A stretch of 64,000 nt of DNA from Fulvia fulva (Eukaryota; Ascomycota; Dothideomycetes; Mycosphaerellales; Mycosphaerellaceae). The position numbers and the translations under genes were made by a program. The stretch spans positions 3,968,001-4,032,000 of the forward strand of contig NC_063020.1 in assembly GCF_020509005.1 (NCBI RefSeq), written 5' to 3'. The notes under the pieces were generated by a model that worked only from the letters and a program-made list of their open reading frames with translations, ran no database searches and was not told where the DNA came from. Below, piece by piece: positions 31,448 through 41,943 of this stretch (position 1 is its first letter; every line of letters starts with the position of its first letter).

Positions 31448-34400
31448 TCAGGCGTCTGTTGGCCCGTTACCTCCTAATGCGGCTACAGAGGGCACTGAGG
31501 TGCGTGGGTCCACGCCTTCCTCAGCTATATTGAGCAGCTTGACGAAGTGCTTGTGCTTCTGTAGTGGAAGCAGCTTGGTCAGCCCGTCTGTAGGCATGTC
31601 GTTGGTGCTGAGATACTTGATCTCAATGTCTCCGCGCTGGTCTCGCTGTCGGAGCCAGTGGTAGTAGATGTCAACGTGGCGTAGCTTCGTGTCAAGCTTT
31701 TGCCCTTGTTAGTTAACAAGGCGGATGGTCTGCGTGTTGTCGCAGTACAAGTAGGTGCGCTAATTGAACTGAAGGTGTATCTCAGCGAAGACTCGTTCCT
31801 ACTGTATAAGCTCTAAGGCGGCTTGCGAAAGCCCGAGTAGCTTAGCCTCTGTTGAGGACTTGGTGACAGTGATTTGTTTAGATGCCTTATAATCCACTAG
31901 TCCACCGAACAGCATGAAGACCTAGCCATTTGAGCTGGTCCTGTCATTATTCATGCCGTAGGACGCGTCCGATGCTCCAAAGAACTCGTGGTTGCTACCG
32001 AGGTGCTCTAGTTGGCTATGAAGGCCAGTGATGTGTTTGCTAGCGCCATATACAAGGCAGAGGTTCTTGGTCTCTAGGAGATAGCGCAAGCACTGATCTA
32101 CAAGCTTGAGGTGTGTCTCAGTTAGCTTAGTCAGATACTGCGATAGCATAGACAAGGAAAAGGCGATGTCAGGCCGCGTGTATGTGGCGGCGAAGTTGAG
32201 GGATCCTATACGTTGTTAGTACGCAAGGATGGCGATAGAGGTGGGTTGATGACCCTCTAGAACGGTCCAATCAAGGTGTTAATCTACTAGCACTGTCGTT
32301 TTGCGTGCATTCGTAGATATGCTAAATTTGGCGGCTAGCTTCTCAATGTAGTCTTCTTGAGAGAGCCATAGCAAGCGCTTGTTTCTGTCGCGCGTAACCT
32401 TGATTCCTAGGAACTAGGAGAGATCACCGAGCTCGTGCATCTCGTACTTAGCAAGCAGCCGCTGCTTAATATTAGCAGTATAGGCCTTATGCTTGCGGTA
32501 GTAGAGCATAACCAGGTCGTCAACGTAAAAGAAGAACATGACCTTGTTGTTATAGTAGATGCATTCGGAGTCCGACAGGGGTACTAGTCTAAGGGAGGCC
32601 AGCGTCTCGGTTAGGGAGTTGTACCACAATAAAGGGGACTCCTTCAGACCGTAGAGGGCCTTGACTAGCTTGAGGGCGTATCTATAGGATAGCCTGTCGA
32701 TTCTAGGAGGTGGTTGCAGATATATAGTGTATGGCAGGTCCGAGTTTAGGAAGGCGTTAACAATATCGAATTGTTCGGCTTCTAGGTCGAAGCTCGCGGC
32801 TATAGCACAGCAGAGGCGGAACATGCTTGCTGGTAGTGTGGCGGCGTATATGTCTAAGTGTGTTCCTTGCAAATCGCCTCTTACGCATAGCCTAGCCTTG
32901 AAGCTCTTCAGTATGCCGTACTCGTCCAGTTTATATTTGTATACCTACTTAAGCGGCAGTAGTGGCTAAAGTCCCTCCTCTTACTAAGCATCCTGATCCT
33001 TCTCTTCCTTTATTGCCCATCTGAATGTGCCTGTTGCTAGGGCTTTGGCAAACTCCTTGGCTATAGCTTCGATCCACTGTTAGGAGAAGCGGTGTTTCAT
33101 AGCGGCTCGGTAGTTAGAAGGTTCGGGCGGAAGGTCATCGCGGTGTATAGAGGTAGTGGTGTTGACACGCCTTAGAGGGCTGTTGCCTCTTCGTGTAGGG
33201 CTTCGATCGCTCTTGTCGCGATAGGCGCGTGTTCTAGGTCGTATGCCGGACATCTGGCCGATGATTACATTAGCGACTATGATCTGGTGCAGTATATAGT
33301 AGAAGTAGGCCGTTCGTAGGCGCTTTCTATTCTCTATGACTGTATAGTTGGACTCCTCTGGTGTGTAGAGCTCTGGCTCTAGGGGGAAGAGTGGTGTGTT
33401 AGACGCGTTATGTGTTAACGCGTCTTCTGGTAGTGTGAATGTGAATGGATATAGCTCGCGATCAGGGTCCGTGTTGCCTATGATCTCCTCACGGTCTTCT
33501 ACGGTGAGGGCATCCATTATCTACTGCTATAGGGTGTCGTAGTAGTCAGTGGTGTTAGGTACTGACTGCTGTGTGTTGTCTTGAGTCACGTGATCTGTTA
33601 CGTACTCGATTTGCCGGTCTTTTTGGTTATACGTTACTAACTCGCGGTGTTACGGCCAGTATAGTTCTTGCCTAAGGAGCTTTTGGTGGGCGTCTCGAGG
33701 TTGTTAGGTGTGCGGCTGCTAAGCCTGTTCTTCCACCCCCTCGGCCTGTGCTGTGTCTTGCTCGTGATAAGCGACATACAGGTCGTAGTATTGTTCAGGC
33801 TCTTTAGCCGGTTCCGCTGTTACGATGTTCTCGACAGGGGTCGTGTACCCTGCTATTAGGCGTGATAGGTCATAGAACGTGGTCTCATCGAAGAGGACGT
33901 CCTTGACTCGCATAACCCTATCTTTTGATAGGTCCTATACGCGGTAGATGTTAGTAGAGTCGTATCCTACAAGGTAGCCTATAAGCGCTCTCTCTTAGAG
34001 TTTCTCGCTCTTGCTAGGCTGATCTGGTCTATAGATGAACACGTATGTAAGGGAGCTATACACTACTATATGACCCACGTTCGGAATTCGTCCTATTGCC
34101 AATTCGAATGGGGTCTTCTAGCCCTTTGACTGGATAGGGGATCGCTAGAGGATGTACACCGCTACTATAGTGCATTCTGGCCAAAGCTTTTCCGGCAATC
34201 GTACGTGGATGCGAATGGTTCTGCTTATAGTGATGATTAGAGCTCTAGCTCTTTCTGCTAGGTCCTACGCAGGCGCGTATTCCGCGGTTGCGTGCTATTC
34301 AATCTTGTTGTTGTTGATGACTAAGCGAAACACCTTCCTAATAGCGGGCTCGTTGTCGCTATAGAAGCATACGAACCTACGACCAATGAAGTTGATGAAG

Positions 34401-36600
34401 CTTAGTAGGCTGTTAAAGCAAGCTAACACCGATTGCTGATCCCTGTTCTTGATAGTGAACTAGAAGTGTCTATAGGTATCCAGATCGTAGAAGTGGACGA
34501 GGTACCTATTACCGTTGTAGGCGACACTGAATTCTGCCAAGTCTATAGCTATATAGCCGTATAGGGTCATCACCCTAATGGGCTGAGACCGATTGTGCAC
34601 CTTGTAAGCTTTACTAAGCCCACATGCTCTACAATGTGTAGTAAGGGGTGCGCTTAGACCATCGTTAATGATCACCCCCTCAACTCTAAGCGGCAACTGC
34701 TTAATACGTTCAGCGCTAATGTGACCAAAGATTTGATGCCACTGGCGGCTAGAGAGCTTTCGGTGTTTAATAGGGGTCCTACTAGACGTAGCTGCACCTT
34801 GAGTGCCCCTAGTACTATTCATGACTGCGAGAACGGTGCGATCACTATCCTCTTGAGCAGTTAGAGATGCTACGCTATTAGCAGGTTCATCGCCGATGTT
34901 TGCACCCCTGCTAATAGTGCTAATAAAGTGCGCGTTGCGCATCTTTTCAGTGACCTTCGGCAGTACTAGGCCCTCTTTTGTAGGCTATTAGTAAATGATA
35001 GGTGACTTAGGTGGTGTAACCACCTTGAAGAAAGGGATTGTACCAGTAGGGCGGTGTAGGTCTATTAATTTAGTGTCGTTGTGCCACATTGAATTGCTAC
35101 GTCCGTGCCACTAGAGTCCGGCTCTTTCTATACGTGTGTAAGAGATGACGTTCATATGAAAGCCTGGGCAGTAAGCCACATCTAGCAAGGTGAATGAATG
35201 GCCCCCAATTAACATATGAACGCGCCCTAACGCTATAATTAGAAAGGTGGTTGTTCCAGCCTGGATTTCTGAGGTGGTAAGGCGCTCTACAATGAACTCT
35301 ACACCCTCCTAGTCATGATGATTGATCATATGAGTGTCTGAACAGTTATTATATACCTAGCAATCCCTGAAGTTGACGCTTAACTTGCTAATTGAGCTAG
35401 AAAGAACAGTAAGGCCAACAAAGCCCTTATCGCTTAGTAAGCCTTCTTCGTATCAGCAATAGCCTTGTCACGTTCCTGGTCCTTGCGATTGTTACGATTC
35501 AACACGCCAAGCAGACGCTCGCCGTCGTCGCTCAAGCAGTAGTTGATAAAGTTTTTCTAGTACTTCTTCTACTGCTCTGAGCGCTGATCCTTTGCTAGGC
35601 GCTTATCGGGGTTGATCACATCGCATAAGAACAGGCCCTTGTGACAGGTGTCCTTGGGCTCGCCGGTGATGTTCCAGCAGCCGCTTGGCCTATTGTTGTC
35701 CTTGTCTTTGTTCTTGTCGCCGCGGCTACTGCTACGACCCTTATTACCGCGGCTGTTGCTACGGTTGTCACCACGGCTGCTGCCACGGTCACCCTCCTTT
35801 TGACCAGCACCTGTAGGTGCTGTTTCATCCTCTGCTTCTGCTAAGGTTTCTCCGGAGAAGGTTGCGAAGACTGATCGACCGTTGGTTATTGCTAGTACGG
35901 TGTCGCGTATCTATTCGAGGTAACGCTTAGTAAGCTTTTGTAGTGACATTTTGTCACGCTTCTACTCGTTGTATAGAGAAGCACCGTAGGCTGGAGCCTG
36001 CTTCTGCTGAATAGCAAGTAGGAAGTGTCTACTAAGGTCGTCGTACTCGGCGTGGTTACACTTAAGCATCTTGGTCTACAAAACTAACTAGTCTGAGCAC
36101 TAGTCATCGATTCTGCGTACGCTAGCCTTCTGAAGCCTAGACAGCTCAAGCGTGAGCTGCCGCTTACGCAGTATATCGTCTAGACTATACTGATCCTTGA
36201 GAGCCTAGTATTTCGCTCTGAGGGTGTTCTGGCCGTGTATTAGCTCTTGCCCTAGCTCTATCGTCGTACGGATAAGGTAGGTAATGAGCTTTGATCGCGC
36301 AGTAGCAAAGATGTCGTACATCCGTTACCTTCGGTCTGCGTCTATTTGTCGTAGCTTGATAAGATCTCTTGATGTAGCGTCTCCTGCCGTATACGCTTAT
36401 TAGATTTCCTCAAACGTTAAGTGAGTAGGCTCTGTTGGCTCGTTACTCAGTTGGTGAGGATCTATATACTTCTAGACATTCAAAGACTCTGCGTAGAGCT
36501 CTAGCTGACGGTCAAACTTGTCCTATTGGTCATAGCTCTTCAGAACTACGGTACCCTAAGGTAGGGCACCGGTAGTTACCGGCGTCTCGGTAGTGGCCAT
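31448..36600 (-). pseudogene. Copia 2 gag-pol, many RIP stops and a frameshift
   Basis: This is collinear with the intact polyprotein of Copia 1. Open pieces include gag, integrase (34,942-34,460), RT with YVDD retained (32,872-32,414) and RNase H (32,155-31,922). Trp and Gln codons are frequently TAG/TAA. A one-base deletion near 35,433 (AGTAAGCC against GGTGATGCC) shifts the frame. No functional product is expected. Confidence 0.9.
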
Positions 36601-36763
36601 AACTGCAAAATGGGTTGTAGGCTGGTGAAAGTTCTACGCGGGTTCACTAGGCCTAGGGGATACTACTGCACTAGTTGTAGCAGTAGTGCTATGACGATAC
36701 AAACTCTACTTTGGGGCTTCCTTGTCGCAGCGAATGTTAGTGAGCGCTAACCGGGCTCATAAC

Positions 36764-36970
36764 TATCACGTTAGAAGTGTAGGAAGTTATTGTACGGGCT
36801 CATATAGGGTGTTTCAAAAGCAGGTTGTGTATTGCATGTGTCTATCTAGAATGGACAAGTGTTGCTCTTGAAGAGGCTGCAGGTGACTAATCAGTCACCT
36901 GATTCTTAGCGTACGTGGCCTCAAGTTTTGATGATAGGATGTTGCCCATGTGCACGCTCGGATCGCGACA
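36764..36970 (-). repeat. Copia 2 5' LTR
   Basis: This 207-bp LTR shows only a few differences from Copia 1, such as GTGTAGG for GTGTGGG and GATAGGA for GATGGGA. The half-tRNA primer site lies just left of it at 36,745-36,763. Confidence 0.9.
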
Positions 36971-36975
36971 AGGTG

Positions 36976-37715
36976 TCCCTCGCGAGCTACTTAATGCTTG
37001 CGAGTTAGGCTTAGGATCTAGTCTCTATATCGCTGCACTTTAGCTACGGCTGAGGGTAGAAGTTGCCTAAATAGGCAATTCACCTCCGCGGCTCCGCAAT
37101 TTCAGGGTCTAGTCGGACAGGAGGTGGATTCCTGTTTTCTGGTCGCTTTCCGCGGCAATTGCGCGGCCGCTAGCGTAGGCGCGCTGCTCTTGTTCTCGTT
37201 AGGTGATAGCCTTAATAGGCGCTTTCGAATGGTGCGGTGTGAATACTCCAAAACACCTACCTACACTGCGCGCTAGCTCTTCGTATAGTTCAATCTCTTG
37301 TAGATTTGACCCGTAGATTGATATTTCGATGTCTGACCGGACGATTACAAGCCAACTGCTTGTTGTGTCTCGTGACAACACATCCGCATTTTCGGTTAGT
37401 AGTACATCGAAATCTTCTGCAAGACGTACAAAACTAGTCCAGCTACGTACACAATCGTTCTTGGAGTCAATGTCATTCGTAGTAATATAGATAAGTACGG
37501 CATTATGATCGTCGAGCGATCGAGCACCTTCGCCTATAGGGGCATTATATAGCAACCTACGTTCTGACGATGAGGTGGAGCTCTAAGAGTCTGCTCTGCC
37601 TCGACGTAGTGAGGGAGACTCGTTAATGAGCATGTTAACAATAGACGAACTGGATTGGCATAGTACGGTAATGACTATACTCTCTTAACTTATATCATGT
37701 TGCTATCGTAGACCA
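36976..37715 (-). other. Unrecognised stretch with a 118-codon frame
   Basis: Left flank of the third Copia gag. The minus strand has a frame at 37,555-37,199 (118 codons, including EGARSLDDHNAVLIYITTND). I do not recognise it; in element sense it lies where protease or pol should follow gag. GC content is moderate and CpA partly depleted. It may be a degenerate pol part or unrelated DNA. Confidence 0.35.
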
Positions 37716-39035
37716 TTACCTCCCCCCCCCCCCCTCTGTTTCCTTCCTACTGCTCTCGGACACACTTGGTTCAAAGACCTTATTATCGTCAGCAGTAGTG
37801 GAGACGGGGTTCGGAGGGGTCATACTTGATGGCGACACGTAGTCGTGATTGATCGGCGCATAGATAAATGCATCGGCGACACATAGCGGCGCAGATTCGT
37901 TGTTGCGACTAGCGTCGTCTGGGCCAGAGGCTCGCGCATCGCGGAGCCGTTCGGCGAAAGCAGCCATGTCGACAATGGTGGTTACAGCCATCTCCTTTGG
38001 TTTGTTAGGCTTATTGTTGCCTCCGGCATACCGTTCGCGGTATCCGCCATTGTCGCGACTGGCATTGTTGCCATTGCCATTATTCGTGGTTCCTTGTCGT
38101 GCTGGAGCAAGGTCCGGATGCGTCTGCTAGCAAGACTTCTCATTATGGCCCCACTTTCCGTATGCGGCGCACTGCTCGCGCTCGCGCGAAGAGCGGTAGG
38201 GCTGGAATGTAGCTCCCCCTAAACGGCGGTTGCCGGGGATGTTCGCGGTCGCCATGCTGCGATTGCGTTGCTGCAGGCGGTTTTCGGCCTCGAAGGTCAG
38301 GAGCTTTTCGATGACAGTATCGACCTCCTGGAACTTTGGGTTTATGTCTTACAGTAGTCGGAACTACGTGACGAACTGCTGGTATGGCCCATCCAGTCCG
38401 CGAATGATCTTTGTAATGACCATCTGGTCGTCGCAGGTGCCTTGGGCCTGGACAATCTCATCCTTTGCCGAAGTGATAGCATTGATAAAGGACTAAACGT
38501 TGGTGTGGTTCGAGATTGTCTGGCGTTCGAACTTGCCCTACGCCATTTCAAGAGCACGGGCATCCGAGACACCGTATCGCGTCTTTAGTTGCGTGTATAT
38601 ATCATGAGGGTCGGCCTCCAGGTCAATCTGGGTTTGAATCTGAGGTATGCACGAGGCTACGATGATAGCCTTTGCCGTGTTAAGAACCTTCATCGATCTG
38701 ACGGCTTCATCGAAATGGAGCTTATACAGCGTCCACTTCATGTTCTAGTCACTCTTTTTCTCTGTAGATTCCATGACTTTAAGCATAGCTTTGGCACCGT
38801 CAGAATCAAGGGTCACACGTGCTTTGTTTTTGCTGCCCGAGGCTGATTTGTCTAGCTAGGCGGCGGAGCCGTCTGGTTGCAGGCCATAGTCGTCTGTTCT
38901 TTCAAACGTCCCGAGGAGAACATCCAGGCAGCCCTTGGAGAGACAGGCGAGTTGGAGCTTTTTCTCCTATCGGCGGACATTGGCCTTGCCGGCAAGTTGA
39001 TCTTCTCGTGGGAATTTTATGAGGGAAGCAGTTCC
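37716..39035 (-). pseudogene. Gag of a third Copia element, lightly RIP-mutated
   Basis: The minus strand from about 39,035 reads a UBN2-type Copia Gag: a LAGKANVRRWEKKLQLA start, MKWTLYKLHFDEAV, IYTQLKTRYGVSDARALEMA and MVITKIIRGLDGPY. Near 38,155 a zinc knuckle appears as CAAYGKWGHNEKSC, in which the second Cys is Tyr (TGC to TAC, a RIP-type change). It continues to MAVTTIVDMAAFAERLRDAR and ends beside a run of 15 C at 37,720-37,734. Trp and Gln codons are TAG at several sites. Matching pol and LTRs were not found. Confidence 0.7.
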
Positions 39036-40099
39036 AGTGTCTCACTGGTGGGTAGAGTGGTATAGTTCAATACAAGTAGCTTGAGTTGCGTAACGAAAGC
39101 TGAGGGCTCACTCCTGTTGAAGTTATGAAGGCTAGATTCAGAAGTGTGAAAGCTGAGGCTTTCACACTTAGCTATATAGGACCCCTTACAAAGAGGGCTA
39201 TGCTATGACCGTTTCCGGTATGTGAAAAGGTGTGTAGAGTCCTGAATAGTCCAACAGTAATACACCTCCTTACTATCATCGTGCCGCATCAGCGACTCGC
39301 TATGTTGTCATACCGGAGAAGTCCGTTTACGCGTCCCTTTCGACTGTATCGCCTTCTTGCGCGTGTACTCCTTGCTATAGAGCTTGAAGCAGTCCTTGTG
39401 CTTATCCGGATAGAAGTCTGGGTTCTTCAAGAGAGGGTTATAATATCAGATGCTGGGGCTCGATTGCCGGTAAATGATGGCCATGCGAAGGGCATTGTAG
39501 CGACAGTAAGGTGAAAGAAAGAGAGGTGAATACACACGCAAAACGCGTAGGTACGTGACTCCAAGATCATGCTAATTCAGCGTGTACCAACTGCGGATCA
39601 GCATCCTACTGGAGCGGCTTAGATACGGGCTCTAGGCTATATATGGATCTGGTTACTAAGGGCAGTGAGGTACCTCACCACTGGATAACCAACAGCGACA
39701 GCGAGGTCACCACAACCAACCAATAACCACCGGTTAGCACCACTAACCATTAGCAACCATACCAATAAGCTCACTGGGCTGAGAAACGAACAAGCCCTTG
39801 GGGATCTTCGAGTGCAAGCTGCATTCATCAACCATATGTATCGGAGTCGTCAATGGATCATCCAGCCGCACGACATCATGCCCTCATACTTCCTTCCTCG
39901 CGCCAGTGCCCGATTCCATGAAGACGAGAGACTGGGCCCCATGACCCGACCCCCTCCTGTCTCACGACAAACAAGATATATAAGCGCTACATATCCAAGC
40001 TCACCAAGCCTGGAAGCACACTCACCCTCATCGTTCTTGATACTCAAATCGAATCTCCAAAAGACCATCCAACGAAAAACGCACTTCAAAACATCTACA
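39036..40099. other. Transposon-to-gene transition without a clear gene
   Basis: It contains a perfect 12-bp hairpin (39,142-39,169) and an imperfect palindrome, CAGTGAGGTACCTCACCACTG, near 39,664. A TATA-like AGATATATAAG at about 39,975 probably serves the next gene. Composition turns normal from about 39,630. No coding region is convincing. Confidence 0.5.
39142..39169. repeat. Perfect 12-bp inverted repeat, 4-nt loop
   Basis: AAGTGTGAAAGC and GCTTTCACACTT flank TGAG. It lies just upstream (in element sense) of the third Copia gag, so it may belong to that element's leader or LTR edge. Its function is unknown. Confidence 0.55.
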
Positions 40100-40618
40100 A
40101 TGCCCACCTTCTGCGCTGCCCTCAGCATGGCTAATCTGGCACACGCCAACTGGGAACTAAAAGCCGACGACACAGACATCAAAATCCCAGCAAACTGCGC
40201 CCAAACGGTGACCCCGGCACCACCTTCGGCGGTCTCCCCAGCGACGGTAACATTGAAGACTTGTGCAAAAAAACCCCCCATCGACTAAGAGTTCCTCCTC
40301 CCGAGCCCCTTGCACCGCAAAACAACCACCGGCCTCGGGAAAATTCTGAACCTTGCTCGCAGCGACGCCTGCTCCGCCCAGTCCGTCGTCATCACAGGCT
40401 CTGGCGTCCCAGGCACGGTGTCGTGGGCTCCGGGCGATGAAGGGTCGTGTGTGGATAAGAGTCCCGGCGATGTTGGCCATTGTTCTGGTGTGATTAAGGA
40501 TTGTATCAGTAGCTCCAGAGGGGGGGGTGGCAAGACGCAGGCGGTTTCGTGTTATATTTATGATTCTGGGCGAGATCAGGTTGGTGCCGTTGGGGTCTCT
40601 GGAGGTGATGTTCATTGA
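40100..40618 (+). pseudogene. Possible small secreted Cys-containing protein, apparently broken
   Basis: A good start context (TCTACAATG), a TATA-like box about 125 bp upstream and a C/A-rich leader point to a gene starting at 40,100. The first 16 codons could be a short signal peptide (CAALSMANLAHA, then NWELKADDT). The frame stops at TAA 40,286-40,288, just after a run of seven A and six C. The same frame then stays open to 40,618 and encodes a Ser/Gly/Cys-rich tail (GSCVDKSPGDVGHCSGVIKD). In the middle, another frame reads more protein-like (NGDPGTTFGGLPSDGNIEDL). Two indels or an unseen intron could explain this. The family is unknown to me. Confidence 0.4.
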
Positions 40619-41001
40619 GTACTGAGGACATTACCCATGCTAGCCAGCTGACGTGACGTATCGGTTACAGGGTGCCTGACGCCTGGGGAACCTCCTGCTT
40701 GGACTTGCGGATAGGGAGAGAGGTGGGGATGTGGTTTGTTTGTCTTTCGAGCTCGAGCTATGAAGCTTCGGCAGCTAGTACGCTTCTTCTACGCATGGAC
40801 TGCTTGCAGCCGTATCAATCCGTCTAGTTTCTAGGCGAAGCACAGACTTCGCATACAGCGTAAACTCGTATCACACCTCTCAGATTGTGCGTAGCTCAGT
40901 CTTGATGGTGCTGTAGGCTGCGAGTCTTGAAGTCCGCGACGGGGAATGCGAGCGGCTTCGGACGTGAGCATCCCGATGAGTGCTTTGACTAGATCCTTCG
41001 T
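40619..41001. other. Intergenic, no feature seen
   Basis: About 380 bp between the 3' ends of two convergent genes; I see nothing specific in it. Confidence 0.6.
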
Positions 41002-41943
41002 CTAGTAAAAGTATCCCACCCCAGCTGTAGGAGCCCAGCTGTTGAATTCGAGGCTATTCATAGCTGGCAGCATCCGCTGGGCTAGTAGATCATGGAACCT
41101 GCTACCAACGTGGTAGTCATTCCACCAGATGCAAGCCTGGCCACCAGTATCAATGCACTCGGCATTCAGGAACCCGTATGCGGTAGGATTGTGCAAGACA
41201 AGCGTAGCGTATCGATGAAAGTCGTAGATTGCGGCGTAGGATTCCGGCCGCGAAGCTTGCCATAACTTGACACGTTGAGCAAGATTGCCGTTGAAGATAT
41301 TGCACAGATTGCCCCACTGCTGCTGCGTGGTAGGGTCGTAGTTGCCTTGGACAAACGGACTGCGCTCCATGGGAGGCACGCCGACGAACATGAACCGGCG
41401 GGCGCCCTGGTTGTACATGTTATCGACGGTCTGGAAGTATGCATTGAGCAGATCATCAATCCTCGTGGCGTTGGAATACTGGGCAGTCTCCATCGTGATG
41501 CCGATATCGTTGATGCCGAAGAAGACGGAAAAGATTGTGTTGTCAGAGCTCCAGGCATTAACGTGTGGTTGGGTGGACTGAGGCTCGAAGCGCTGGCCAA
41601 CCTGTTCGTTGGATGCCGGGATGCCTTGGTAGGTCACGATGCTGTCGGAGATGGTGGCGCCGCCGACGGCGAAGTCGTAGTTGGCGACGAAAGTTGAGTT
41701 GTATTTTGTCGTCAGGAGGCCGACGTAGTTTGGTCCTCCAGCATAGGTTCCTTGGCCGTATGCAGGGTTGCCCAGGGGGTTGCCATAGGCTGGCTGTGGG
41801 CCTGTGGTTGAGAAAGCTGTGGTCGTGTAGGAATCGCCAAAGGCGAAGCGGTTGACTGGAGTGAGAGCGCGTGCTGGCAAGGATACAACTCCAGTGGCTG
41901 CGGCACTCAGCACGAGACCCACAAGTTTGCTGCAAGAGGTCAT
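41002..41943 (-). CDS. Secreted GDSL/SGNH-type esterase (CE16-like)
   Basis: A single exon of 313 codons from ATG 41,943. A signal peptide is likely (LVGLVLSAAATGVVS, ending near Ala26). SGNH blocks are visible: FGDSYTT with nucleophile Ser38, FAVGGA with Gly94, and GINDIG with Asn145. Near the C-terminus WWNDYHVG carries His278, but the usual D-x-x-H reads N275-D-Y-H, so the Asp has an Asn in its place with Asp276 next to it. Such enzymes remove acetyl or other acyl groups from cell-wall polysaccharides or lipids outside the cell. The exact substrate cannot be told. No intron is needed, and the length is normal for the family. Confidence 0.85.
   Translation of the reverse strand: MTSCSKLVGLVLSAAATGVVSLPARALTPVNRFAFGDSYTTTAFSTTGPQPAYGNPLGNPAYGQGTYAGGPNYVGLLTTKYNSTFVANYDFAVGGATISDSIVTYQGIPASNEQVGQRFEPQSTQPHVNAWSSDNTIFSVFFGINDIGITMETAQYSNATRIDDLLNAYFQTVDNMYNQGARRFMFVGVPPMERSPFVQGNYDPTTQQQWGNLCNIFNGNLAQRVKLWQASRPESYAAIYDFHRYATLVLHNPTAYGFLNAECIDTGGQACIWWNDYHVGSRFHDLLAQRMLPAMNSLEFNSWAPTAGVGYFY

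Larger units (their letters stand above)
30179..36970 (-). mobile_element. Second Copia copy (Copia 2), RIP-mutated
   Basis: The element has 207-bp LTRs (30,179-30,385 and 36,764-36,970) and the 5-bp target duplication AGGTG (30,174-30,178 and 36,971-36,975). It is collinear with Copia 1 over its whole length. Most differences are CA to TA or TG to TA. It is dead, but its structure is complete. Confidence 0.92.

Noticed and set aside
39850..40281. 143-codon minus-strand frame
   Set aside because: It lies antisense to a better-supported plus-strand start and promoter; no family signature.
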